Shown in pieces: positions 5,888 to 11,970 of a stretch of 11,970 nt of DNA. The notes under the pieces are model-generated. The model ran no database searches and was not told the origin of the DNA. It worked only from the letters and a program-made list of their open reading frames with translations. Both the position numbers and the translations under genes were made by a program. Positions within the stretch are counted from its first letter, which is position 1. Each line of letters starts with the position of its first letter. The stretch lies in NCBI GenBank assembly GCA_001897035.1, contig MKRS01000267.1:1-11970 (forward strand), written 5' to 3'. The DNA is from Bacteroidales bacterium 45-6. Its GTDB lineage: Bacteria; Bacteroidota; Bacteroidia; Bacteroidales; Dysgonomonadaceae.

Positions 5888-7006
5888 TCACACCACCCGA
5901 TAAACGCCCCCTGGCAAGGGCTTGATGATCCCTTTCATCTCCATGTCGAGCAAGGTGTAGAACAGCTTCGAGAGCGGAATATTTGCCCTCACGGCAAGCA
6001 GGTTCACCTGCATTTCTTCCGAGTACAAGGCATCGTAAACCGCGCGTTCTTCGTGCGTGAGGTCGAGCAAAAGCTCCCGTTGTATGGGGGGCTTTGCAGA
6101 CGAAGCCTTTGATGCTGTGTTGCCCCAGCCCATTTGGCGGACAAAGGATTCAGCCGATTGTAGGAGCGCGGCTTTGTTGTTTACGATCAGGTTGTTGCAT
6201 CCTGCCGATTGCAGGTCGGTGGCTCTGCCGGGCAGCGCAAACACATCTTTGTAGTAAGAGCTGGCTATTTCGGCCGTGATGAGTGATCCTCCTTTTTCGG
6301 CTGACTCCAAGACAATAACGGCATCCGCCATTCCTGCCACGATGCGGTTGCGGCGCACAAAATTGTGTTTATCAGGATTTGTACCGCTTGGAAATTCGGT
6401 GAGCAAACCTCCTTGTCCGATCATTTCCAATGCCGTTCTTTGGTGTACAGAGGGATAAAACCTGTCGAGGCCATGCGCCAGAACGCCAACGGTGCTCAAT
6501 CCCAATTTCAAGGATGTACGATGTGCATGGATGTCGATTCCGTAAGCCAATCCACTTGCGATTATAACATCTGGAAACAGGGAAGAGAGTTCCCGCAGGA
6601 ATGTTTCGCAAAAATCAGTGGCATAGCTTGTAGCTTTGCGTGTGCCAACGATACTGATGATTTTCTTTGAATTCAAGTCAGCATTTCCCTTGTAGTAGAG
6701 CAGCACAGGCGCGTCCACGCAGTCGATGAGGCGCGAAGGGTATTCTTTGCCGGAAATGAAGATCGGGGTGATTTTGTTCTTTTCCACAAATTCGGCTTCC
6801 CGTTTGGCTTCTTCGAGTAGTGCAGGACGTTTGATCTCCTCGATAATCCGTGCGGAAATGCCCGCTGCCAGCAAAGCCTTTCTACTCTCGGTAAAAATGG
6901 CCGCTTCGTCGCCCATGCCCCGCAGCAGGTTTCGGGCAATGATGTCGCCCACACCGGGTATTTTGGTGAGGGCAATGCGGTAGGTGAGTCGGGAATGTTC
7001 GTGCAT
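5888..7006 (-). CDS. dprA: DNA-processing protein DprA
   Basis: DprA binds incoming single-stranded DNA in natural transformation and loads RecA on it; it acts in the cytoplasm. The product is 372 aa from the ATG at 7006, and a TTG at 7021 would add five residues. Residues 1-60 hold helix-hairpin-helix-like sequence (ALTKIPGVGDIIARNLL). The Rossmann-fold core follows: SIVGTRKAT at about 118-126, ASGLAYGIDIHAH at 150-162, FPSGTNPDKHNFVRRNRIVAG at 205-225, EKGGSLITA at 237-245 and GRATD at 260-264. The last ~60 residues form the winged-helix domain (DMEMKGIIKPLPGGVYRVV). All family signatures are present and the length is normal, so the gene should be functional. It is the last gene of a three-gene operon, 36 bases after the histidine phosphatase. 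No terminator is visible after its stop, so transcription may run on into the restriction enzyme gene. Confidence 0.96.
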   Translation of the reverse strand: MHEHSRLTYRIALTKIPGVGDIIARNLLRGMGDEAAIFTESRKALLAAGISARIIEEIKRPALLEEAKREAEFVEKNKITPIFISGKEYPSRLIDCVDAPVLLYYKGNADLNSKKIISIVGTRKATSYATDFCETFLRELSSLFPDVIIASGLAYGIDIHAHRTSLKLGLSTVGVLAHGLDRFYPSVHQRTALEMIGQGGLLTEFPSGTNPDKHNFVRRNRIVAGMADAVIVLESAEKGGSLITAEIASSYYKDVFALPGRATDLQSAGCNNLIVNNKAALLQSAESFVRQMGWGNTASKASSAKPPIQRELLLDLTHEERAVYDALYSEEMQVNLLAVRANIPLSKLFYTLLDMEMKGIIKPLPGGVYRVV

Positions 7007-7042
7007 AAAAATTTGTGTCAATTACTTGTTCCGTTGGCATAT

Positions 7043-7744
7043 TTAGGTAGCGAGCCGACCCCTTTCCGCATAGCTGAGGTCGTTCATCGATTCCACGGAG
7101 AACTCTCCTCTTTCGTAAGTAACCTTGCATACGGCGGCATTCTCCAGATGCCCTTTCAAGACCTTGTCGCCTCCAAGGCTCATCAGCATGGCCACAATGC
7201 TCATCCCGTGAGCGATGACAAGGACATTTGCATCTCCCTTTTCGGCTTCTTCTTCGGCAATGGCTCGCAGGCTCGCTTGAGCCCGTTGTTCCACCTGCTC
7301 GTAGCTTTCTGCCATATTGAATTTGTCCAGTTCCTTGACTGCGTTGAGGATGGCCCGGAAAGTGATTTTGCCGGCGAGCACATCGTTGTACATGGCTTCC
7401 GCCGACTTGTAGTGCAGAAAGAAAGCCGCGCTTTCCCACATCCTCAGATTCTTTCCTGACTCGAAACTTCCAAATCCGGCCTCTCGGAATCCATCGATCT
7501 CGATTGGCTGGATGTTTCCTTGCCCCTTCGCTTTCAGGATGATGTCAACCGTTTGGCGGGTGCGCCTCAGCGTGCTGCAATAAGCCGATCGGAAAGGAAT
7601 GTCCTTCATTCCCAATCCCACATACTTGGCCACCTCTTGCCCTTCGAGTGTGAGCGGCGAGTCGCACCATCCTTGCACCCTGTCGAGCGTATTCATCAGC
7701 GTGCGTCCGTGACGCACGATATAAAACGTTATTTTGGAATTCAT
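7043..7744 (-). CDS. Histidine phosphatase (phosphoglycerate mutase-like) family protein
   Basis: This 233-aa cytoplasmic phosphatase has the phosphohistidine fold. The catalytic RHG is at residues 11-13 with H12 as the nucleophile (YIVRHGRTLMN). The second conserved histidine is H179 in LVIAHGMS. An arginine pair in STLRRTRQT (60-64) fits the phosphate pocket, and REAGFGSFES (87-96) offers the likely acid/base glutamate. Members hydrolyse phosphate esters with very different substrates, such as sugar phosphates or cobalamin precursors, and the substrate cannot be read from sequence. It lies 6 bases after the thioesterase gene and before dprA, clearly within one operon. The ATG at 7744 is the only sensible start because it sits just before the first beta strand. 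Confidence 0.92.
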   Translation of the reverse strand: MNSKITFYIVRHGRTLMNTLDRVQGWCDSPLTLEGQEVAKYVGLGMKDIPFRSAYCSTLRRTRQTVDIILKAKGQGNIQPIEIDGFREAGFGSFESGKNLRMWESAAFFLHYKSAEAMYNDVLAGKITFRAILNAVKELDKFNMAESYEQVEQRAQASLRAIAEEEAEKGDANVLVIAHGMSIVAMLMSLGGDKVLKGHLENAAVCKVTYERGEFSVESMNDLSYAERGRLAT

Positions 7745-7750
7745 AAAATA

Positions 7751-8158
7751 CTATCTCCAAGTAATGTAATCGGCAAAAGCCCGGTCAAAAATTTCCGGCT
7801 TCGAAACCCTGCCGTTGGTGAGGCACACCACCTCGATGGATGCTTTTGCACACAATAGGTTGTCAGGAATGCGGAATATCTCCTGATGGAAAATATAGCG
7901 TAGAAGTTCGCGTTCCACCTTTACCTGACACACAAATTCGTCCGATCCTCGCAGCGAATGCTTGTAGGATATGTTAGCGTTGCGCACCACGGGAAGAATG
8001 TTTTGGTCGGTGAGGTCGCGCAGCCGCAACCCGCAATGCTCCATCATCTCGTGCCTGACGGCTTCAAAATAATGGAGATAGTTTGCGTTATTGACCACTC
8101 CTTGCGAGTCGCATTCATAGTCGCGGACTTTCATCTGGAATTCAAACGTGCGTGCCAT
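7751..8158 (-). CDS. Acyl-CoA thioesterase, 4-hydroxybenzoyl-CoA thioesterase (hotdog) family
   Basis: This 135-aa protein is of typical length for a single hotdog domain. The diagnostic motif is VRDYECDSQGVVNNANYLHYFEAVRHE (residues 11-37), where D17 is the expected catalytic aspartate and the 'G.VNNA.Y..YFE.AR' helix is the family signature. Such enzymes hydrolyse short- or medium-chain acyl-CoA thioesters in the cytoplasm; the physiological substrate is unknown. It is the first gene of the operon thioesterase-histidine phosphatase-dprA. A thioesterase beside dprA is, to my knowledge, a recurrent arrangement in Bacteroidales. A TAnnTTTG element lies about 60 bases upstream. Confidence 0.92.
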   Translation of the reverse strand: MARTFEFQMKVRDYECDSQGVVNNANYLHYFEAVRHEMMEHCGLRLRDLTDQNILPVVRNANISYKHSLRGSDEFVCQVKVERELLRYIFHQEIFRIPDNLLCAKASIEVVCLTNGRVSKPEIFDRAFADYITWR

Positions 8159-8219
8159 ATTTCGGATAAATATTCATTCAGCAATTAGTACCACCCTCTT
8201 CCGAGGATTTATAAAAGAT

Positions 8220-8227
8220 CAAAAATA
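8220..8227 (-). promoter_or_regulatory. Bacteroidetes -7 promoter element of the thioesterase-dprA operon
   Basis: The minus strand reads TATTTTTG, fitting TAnnTTTG, 61 bases upstream of the ATG at 8158. A T-rich tract lies further upstream where a -33 element would be, without a perfect TTTG. Confidence 0.45.
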
Positions 8228-8403
8228 GGTATTTTTGGCGTTATTTGAAAACAGGAATGGGATCAGATTTGCTTTCGGAGATTAAAAAAGGAGGATTGGC
8301 CACAATAATAAGTAATATAGATGATCTACCCAAATACAAAGAATCCCCCAGATGAAGCAAAAGCCTGATGTCTTGTTATTATAATCGAAGGATTTCCCGC
8401 AGG
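8228..8403. other. Intergenic spacer between operon promoter and terminator
   Basis: I see no gene here. A purine-rich AAAAAAGGAGG occurs at about 8285-8295 on the plus strand but no start codon follows at a useful distance. The 69-codon minus frame at 8326-8535 overlaps the glycogen synthase 3' end and its terminator and is not credible. Confidence 0.5.
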
Positions 8404-8458
8404 AAGAAAAAAATTGCTCAGTTCGCTTCCGGTGATTCGGGAAAGCGGGCTGAGCAAT
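8404..8458 (-). terminator. Strong intrinsic terminator after the glycogen synthase gene
   Basis: On the minus strand ATTGCTCAG (8458-8450) pairs with CTGAGCAAT (8421-8413) as a 9-bp outer stem. An inner stem of CGCTT (8447-8443) with AAGCG (8428-8424) extends it. Seven T follow directly (8413-8407). The hairpin begins 37 bases after the stop codon at 8496. This is a textbook Rho-independent terminator and insulates the next operon. Confidence 0.85.
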
Positions 8459-8495
8459 CTCAAGTAAGAAAAAAATATATTTTTTCCGGAGAAAT

Positions 8496-9302
8496 TTAGA
8501 ATTGTTCGTAGAACGAGTTTACTTCTTCTGTCCAAGTGTTGAAATCGGGATTGAATGGAAGGAACGGAATTCCGCTTTCCTGCGCAGATTTCAATAGCTG
8601 GGGGTTGATCGTTTCACTCGACTGGATCACGCCGTCGGAATATTTTAAGGCGAAATTGGTCAACTTCACAAAGTCGGTTTCACCCTCAAGGTCTTTCACG
8701 TCATCGTCCGTGATGCCGTCCAAGGATACCTTGTTGATAAAATCGGGGCTAAAAGGCCTTTTCATCTCGTCGCCATAGAGCGAATAAACGATTTTGGAAC
8801 CTTTGAAACAAGGGTCGTCCGCATAAGCTCTTTTGATGAAAAGCGGCGTCAATGCCGTCATCCATCCGTGGCAGTGGATGATGTCGGGAATCCAACGCAA
8901 TTTCTTGATTGTTTCCATCACGCCCCTGACATAGAAAATGCTCCGTTCGTCGTTGTCGGCAAATTCTTCTCCATTGTCATCCTCGGTGGTAAACTTCCGG
9001 CTGAAGAAATCATCGTTGTCAATGAAATAGATCTGCATCCGGGCAGCTTGGATGGAAGCTACCTTGATAATCAGCGGATGGTCTGTGTCGTTGATGATCA
9101 AATTCATCCCCGACAAGCGGATCACTTCGTGAAGCTGATTTCTTCTCTCATTGATGTTCCCGAACCGGGGCATGAACGTGCGGATTTCTCTCCCTTTTTC
9201 TTGGATAGCTTGTGGAAGATGCCTGCTTATGGTGGAAATGTTAGATTCAGGTAAATAAGGAAATATTTCTTGCGTGATGTATAAAACCCGTTTTGAACTC
9301 AT
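8496..9302 (-). CDS. Glycogen/starch synthase, GT5 N-terminal catalytic domain only
   Basis: This 268-aa protein matches the N-terminal half of GT5 glycogen/starch synthases: KRVLYITQEIFPYLPES at 4-20, TFMPRFGNINERRNQLHEVIRLSG at 42-65 and PDIIHCHGWMTAL at 139-151. Full-length enzymes of about 480 residues have a second Rossmann domain that binds ADP- or UDP-glucose; here it is absent and the frame ends cleanly. A short single-domain form is, to my knowledge, the normal annotated version in Bacteroidales, so it is not a recent truncation. Whether it makes glucan alone is unclear. The 'KTGGLADV' loop of the long enzymes is replaced by YLPESNISTISRHLP. It is transcribed alone between a TAnnTTTG promoter and a strong terminator. 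Confidence 0.9.
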   Translation of the reverse strand: MSSKRVLYITQEIFPYLPESNISTISRHLPQAIQEKGREIRTFMPRFGNINERRNQLHEVIRLSGMNLIINDTDHPLIIKVASIQAARMQIYFIDNDDFFSRKFTTEDDNGEEFADNDERSIFYVRGVMETIKKLRWIPDIIHCHGWMTALTPLFIKRAYADDPCFKGSKIVYSLYGDEMKRPFSPDFINKVSLDGITDDDVKDLEGETDFVKLTNFALKYSDGVIQSSETINPQLLKSAQESGIPFLPFNPDFNTWTEEVNSFYEQF

Positions 9303-9323
9303 TTTGGATTGTCATTTAATATG

Positions 9324-9331
9324 CAAAGATA
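9324..9331 (-). promoter_or_regulatory. Bacteroidetes -7 promoter element of the glycogen synthase gene
   Basis: The minus strand reads TATCTTTG, a full TAnnTTTG match, about 21 bases upstream of the ATG at 9302. A TTG occurs upstream at a slightly short spacing for a -33 element. The resulting leader would be very short. Confidence 0.6.
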
Positions 9332-9603
9332 CATAAAATTTATACATCAATGAAGATATGTTGCGTGTTTTTCACAACCTTGGCTCGTGAAGCTTCCCGT
9401 GGGTTTGGCAAACGATCTATCGAAACAAAGAGTATCCGTTAGATTTGCGTGCCAAATAGTGGTATATGATGCCCATTCTCTTTAAATAGGAGACGGAAGC
9501 AGATTGATCTATCTGGCCTATTTGCCATCGAGCAATTTGTGCGGCAAGCGCATAAATATCCGAAGAAATTTCTTTGAGGAGCATCGGATTCCCGATAATT
9601 ATT
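9332..9603. other. Divergent intergenic region between glycogen synthase and the AraC regulator
   Basis: No gene is supported. A frame open from 9504 extends the AraC gene by 43 codons, but this part is poor regulator sequence and lies upstream of the likely promoter. A second TAnnTTTG-like element (TAGATTTG, 9440-9447, plus) could give a longer leader transcript. The pantothenate genes that I recall next to glycogen synthase in other Bacteroidales are not here. Confidence 0.4.
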
Positions 9604-9611
9604 TATCTTTG
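9604..9611 (+). promoter_or_regulatory. Bacteroidetes -7 promoter element of the AraC-type regulator
   Basis: TATCTTTG matches TAnnTTTG and lies 22 bases before the ATG at 9633, so it supports the shorter start. The nearest upstream TTTG (9573-9576) is 27 bases away, longer than the usual spacing, so the -33 element is uncertain. Confidence 0.5.
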
Positions 9612-9632
9612 ATTTCTTTAAATTTTTCAGGG

Positions 9633-10538
9633 ATGATGGAATACACCGAATCGATTCTTCAATATTACAAAACGACGAACAAGGATATCCCAACTGAATT
9701 GCAACAAGGGAGAGGCCTTGTACGCCATTTCAACATTTTCAAGCGGAACAATTGCATGGTAACCCAGCCTTTCGTGCGGCGCGACTATTACAAGATCTGC
9801 CTGATTAACGGGAAAGCAATTTTATACACAGAAAAAGGGAAGGTGGCCATCAACCAGCCATACATATCGTTTTCCAATCCCGACAACAAATTTGGATGGG
9901 AACCCATCTCGGAGTGCCCGGGTGGGTATGTCTGTCTTTTCAACGAAGAATACCTTTCGGCTGGTTTGAGGTTGATCCTGAAAAAAATGTATGGCTTGTT
10001 TGAAAACGCAGTCTATCCTTTTATCCTTCTTGGCGGAGAGGAATACCAAACGTTTCAGGATTATTTCGAAAAAATCCACGATACCTACGAAAGCGAATTC
10101 GAATACAAGGACGAAGTGGTGCAAAACTTGCTCCAACTGATTATTTACGAAGGAATCAAGGTGCTGGAATCGCATTCCCCCGAACTGAAAAAGGAAAGGC
10201 CGAAGAACGATGTGGCAAAGCGGTTCTTCGAATTGCTCGACCGACAATTCCCTGTTGACTCGCCCAAGAATAGTATCCCGATGAAAAGTCCCGCCGATTT
10301 TGCCAATGAGCTGCGTGTGCATGTCAACCACCTCAATCATTGTCTGAAGTTGCACACCGGCCAATCGACCTCGCAGCTCATTGGCCAGCGCATCCTGCAA
10401 GAGGCCATCGAACTTCTCAGGAATGCCGACTGGAGCATTACGGAGATCGGCGACAGCTTGGGCTTTGAATATACCCAGCACTTCAACGCCTTCATCAAGA
10501 AGCATACAGGGCAAAGCCCCAAGAGTTTCCGAGGCTAA
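9633..10538 (+). CDS. AraC/XylS-family transcriptional regulator
   Basis: This 301-aa DNA-binding protein starts at 9633; ATG 9636 is equally possible, and a start at 9504 is disfavoured because it lies upstream of the promoter element. Residues 1 to about 190 are the sensory part: a cupin-like segment (FVRRDYYKICLINGKAILYTEKGKVAINQPYISFSNPD) followed by helices. The last ~100 residues hold two helix-turn-helix units. The second is the family signature: WSITEIGDSLGFEYTQHFNAFIKKHTGQSPKSFR. Such proteins bind an unknown ligand and activate nearby genes. The efflux gene follows on the same strand after 98 bases, so this regulator most likely controls it; a regulator-transporter pair of this kind is common in Bacteroidales. 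Target and inducer are not visible. Confidence 0.92.
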   Translation: MMEYTESILQYYKTTNKDIPTELQQGRGLVRHFNIFKRNNCMVTQPFVRRDYYKICLINGKAILYTEKGKVAINQPYISFSNPDNKFGWEPISECPGGYVCLFNEEYLSAGLRLILKKMYGLFENAVYPFILLGGEEYQTFQDYFEKIHDTYESEFEYKDEVVQNLLQLIIYEGIKVLESHSPELKKERPKNDVAKRFFELLDRQFPVDSPKNSIPMKSPADFANELRVHVNHLNHCLKLHTGQSTSQLIGQRILQEAIELLRNADWSITEIGDSLGFEYTQHFNAFIKKHTGQSPKSFRG

Positions 10539-10581
10539 CTACCCATATATTTGATTTGTATAAAAATTCCTTTGATTGACG

Positions 10582-10614
10582 TTTGCTTCATCTCGTTGTT
10601 TCACCCTAATTTTG
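10582..10614 (+). promoter_or_regulatory. Complete Bacteroidetes promoter of the MFS efflux gene
   Basis: TTTG at 10582-10585 and TAATTTTG at 10607-10614 are 21 bases apart, the best match in this window to the TTTG/TAnnTTTG -33/-7 pair. The start codon at 10637 follows with a leader of about 15 bases. AGGAG touches the ATG directly, too close to act as a normal Shine-Dalgarno site. Confidence 0.65.
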
Positions 10615-10636
10615 CCTTCTCAAAAAAGATCAGGAG

Positions 10637-11839
10637 ATGAAACGTTTGAAAAAAGAAAATGAATGGAAAGCCACAGTGCTGGCTTTCGTGTTGATTCCTC
10701 TATCGGGATTGGCAGTGGACGTATATTTACCCTCTTTCCCAAGCATGGTCACCGACTTGGGCACAACGAGCGACAACATCAAGCTGACGATGACAGCTTT
10801 TCTCATTAGTTACGGTGCTTCCCAGCTATTTGTAGGCAGTATCGTAGATAGCTTTGGCCGTTACAGAATCACTCTTTACTCGTTGCTGGCATTCATCGTC
10901 ACCAATATAGGCATCCTTCTTAGCGGAAGCATTTTCGTGATTATTGGCCTCCGTTTTCTACAGGGTGTGGCCATCGGATTTATCGTGACGGCGAAACGGG
11001 CGTTTTTCATCGACGTGTATGAAGGAGCGAAACGGAAGCATTATACGAGTTTGATAACCATCGTGTAGGCTTCGGCACCCATTCTTGCTCCGTTTATTGG
11101 GGGATATTTGCAGACCTATTTTGGATGGCGGGCAAACTTTTACCTGCTGGCCCTCTATGGATTGGCGATGCTGTTGCTCGAACTACGGTACAGTGGGGAA
11201 ACGATCCGAGAGCCGCAACCCTTTCATTGGCGCATGATTCGCTCCACGTATGCCCAATTGTGGCAGGCAAGGGATTATGTTATGGGCGTATTGATTCTTG
11301 GATTGAGCTATGGCATGGTGCTGGTATTTGGCATGAGCATGCCGTTCATCATCGAACATGGCTTCCATCTTTCCCCCGTGGCGACGGGTTATGCCGCCCT
11401 GTGCTCGGGCGTTTCTATCCTACTCGGAGGAATGTTGGCCAAACGGCTTATCGACAAACCCTTCTTTGCGAAACTCAGCACAGTCGTCACCTTGCAGCTG
11501 GTGATTGGGTTGGCAATGTATCTTACAGCGATGTTGCACTTCAATTCGGTGTTCTCCATCATGCTGTTTGTGGTGTTGCTGCATTTGCTGGAGGGGTTCA
11601 CCTACAACGTTTATTTTACCTACTGCATTACCCGTTTTCCAGCCTTTGCGGCTACTGCTGGAGGGGTGACGAGCGGCGGATCTTATATTGTTTTTTCTGT
11701 TATAGGTTATTTGCTTGTGAGCATCCTCGATATTTATGACCAGAAGACCTTGGCTTTGTCCTATCTGTTTTTCGTGGTGGCTATCATGCTTGCCTTGCAG
11801 CCGGTGAAGGGACTTTTGAAAAGTATCCCAAAAGCTTGA
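10637..11839 (+). pseudogene. MFS drug-resistance transporter (Bcr/CflA type) split by an in-frame TAG
   Basis: Read through one stop, this is a normal 400-codon MFS transporter of the DHA1 Bcr/CflA type, an inner-membrane proton-driven exporter. The first helix region contains SGLAVDVYLPSFPSM (22-36), typical of the group, and motif A-like GSIVDSFGRYR is at 67-77. Codon 144 is TAG (11066-11068), at the end of a segment reading RKHYTSLITIV. The same frame then continues with ASAPILAPFIGGYLQTYFGWR, the expected membrane segment, and at least six further hydrophobic stretches. I recall a tryptophan at this spot in homologues, so a single TGG to TAG change at 11067 would explain it. The fragments (143 and about 256 residues) should not work separately, and no good restart ATG is near. 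There are no other lesions, so it is a recent mutation, a sequencing error or, less likely, suppressed readthrough. Confidence 0.85.
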
Positions 11840-11879
11840 TGCCTTCTTCAGCAAACGATAAGAGCGGCTTTTTGATCTG

Positions 11880-11918
11880 CCCCCAAAAAGTTAGACAAAA
11901 AACTTTTGGGGTATTTTT
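11880..11918 (+). terminator. Hairpin inside the IS end, followed by a T-rich run
   Basis: CCCCAAAAAGTT (11881-11892) pairs with AACTTTTGGGG (11901-11911) with one bulged A and an eight-base loop. TATTTTT follows. It can terminate transcripts arriving from the MFS gene just before the transposase ATG at 11919, a known type of protection of IS elements against external transcription. Confidence 0.55.
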
Positions 11919-11970
11919 ATGTCAACAAAAAGAAAGCAACGAAAGCATAGTCTTTCAGAGAAATTAGAGG
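11919..11970 (+). CDS. IS3-family transposase OrfA, N-terminal part only
   Basis: The ATG at 11919 opens MSTKRKQRKHSLSEKLE before the window ends. The basic start followed by 'HS..EKLE' is typical of IS3-family OrfA, a small helix-turn-helix protein that is joined to the DDE integrase OrfB by programmed -1 frameshifting. Only 17 codons are visible, so group and integrity cannot be judged. Confidence 0.7.
   Translation, partial: MSTKRKQRKHSLSEKLE

Larger units (their letters stand above)
11878..11970 (+). mobile_element. Left end of an IS3-family insertion sequence, cut by the window edge
   Basis: TGCCCCCAAAAAGTTAGAC at 11878-11896 has the form of an IS3-family terminal inverted repeat (starting TG), and the first codons of an OrfA-type transposase follow. 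It begins 38 bases after the stop of the MFS gene. The right end and target duplication are outside the window. Confidence 0.75.

Noticed and set aside
9470..9577. Short plus-strand frame reading LFAIEQFVRQAHKYPKKFL as a possible remnant of a lost gene
   Set aside because: There are too few residues to assign a family, and it is closed on both sides by stops.
9504..9632. Upstream extension of the AraC regulator gene by 43 codons
   Set aside because: It precedes a good -7 element at 9604-9611, and the ATG pair at 9633/9636 gives the usual length of about 300 residues.
11108..11839. Second half of the MFS gene as an independent transporter gene
   Set aside because: It is in the same frame as the first half, has only a TTG as an early start, and lacks the N-terminal helices needed for an MFS fold.
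1..11970. CRISPR array, tRNA, rRNA, riboswitch or integrase attachment site
   Set aside because: I found no regularly spaced repeats, no cloverleaf or rRNA-like sequence, and no paired direct repeats flanking the island by eye.

Overview
The window looks like chromosomal DNA from a member of the Bacteroidales (phylum Bacteroidota). Five transcription units are preceded by the TAnnTTTG -7 element of the Bacteroidetes sigma factor, Shine-Dalgarno sequences are mostly absent, and one gene carries a C-terminal type IX secretion (T9SS) sorting tail. The short single-domain glycogen/starch synthase, the thioesterase-dprA pair and the AraC/MFS pair also fit this order. No rRNA, tRNA or CRISPR array was seen.

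Layout. (1) 1-1429, minus strand: the start of a secreted protein, then a strikingly GC-rich T9SS cargo gene. (2) 1430-5887: an AT-rich, mosaic accessory island. It holds an N-terminal fragment of a DUF3427-type helicase gene and a C-terminal fragment of mutS, both on the plus strand. It also holds a minus-strand cassette of a Panacea/SocA-like protein followed by a 643-aa helical protein with three C-terminal membrane segments. An Eco47II-type restriction endonuclease gene without a visible methyltransferase completes it. (3) 5888-8158, minus strand: a housekeeping operon of acyl-CoA thioesterase, histidine phosphatase and dprA. (4) 8496-9302, minus strand: glycogen synthase N-domain protein with a strong intrinsic terminator. 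(5) 9633-11839, plus strand: an AraC-type regulator and a Bcr/CflA-type MFS efflux gene interrupted by one in-frame TAG. (6) 11878-11970: the left end of an IS3-family element.

The most interesting part is the island next to dprA. The Panacea-like protein and the membrane protein are arranged like an antitoxin followed by its toxin, with their own promoter. This suggests a toxin-antitoxin or abortive-infection module whose membrane effector I do not recognise as a named family. The gene fragments around it, the restriction enzyme that seems to have lost its catalytic segment and partner, and the nearby IS suggest a recombination-prone defence locus in partial decay. Functions in the island are inferred from sequence resemblance held in memory; no search was run.
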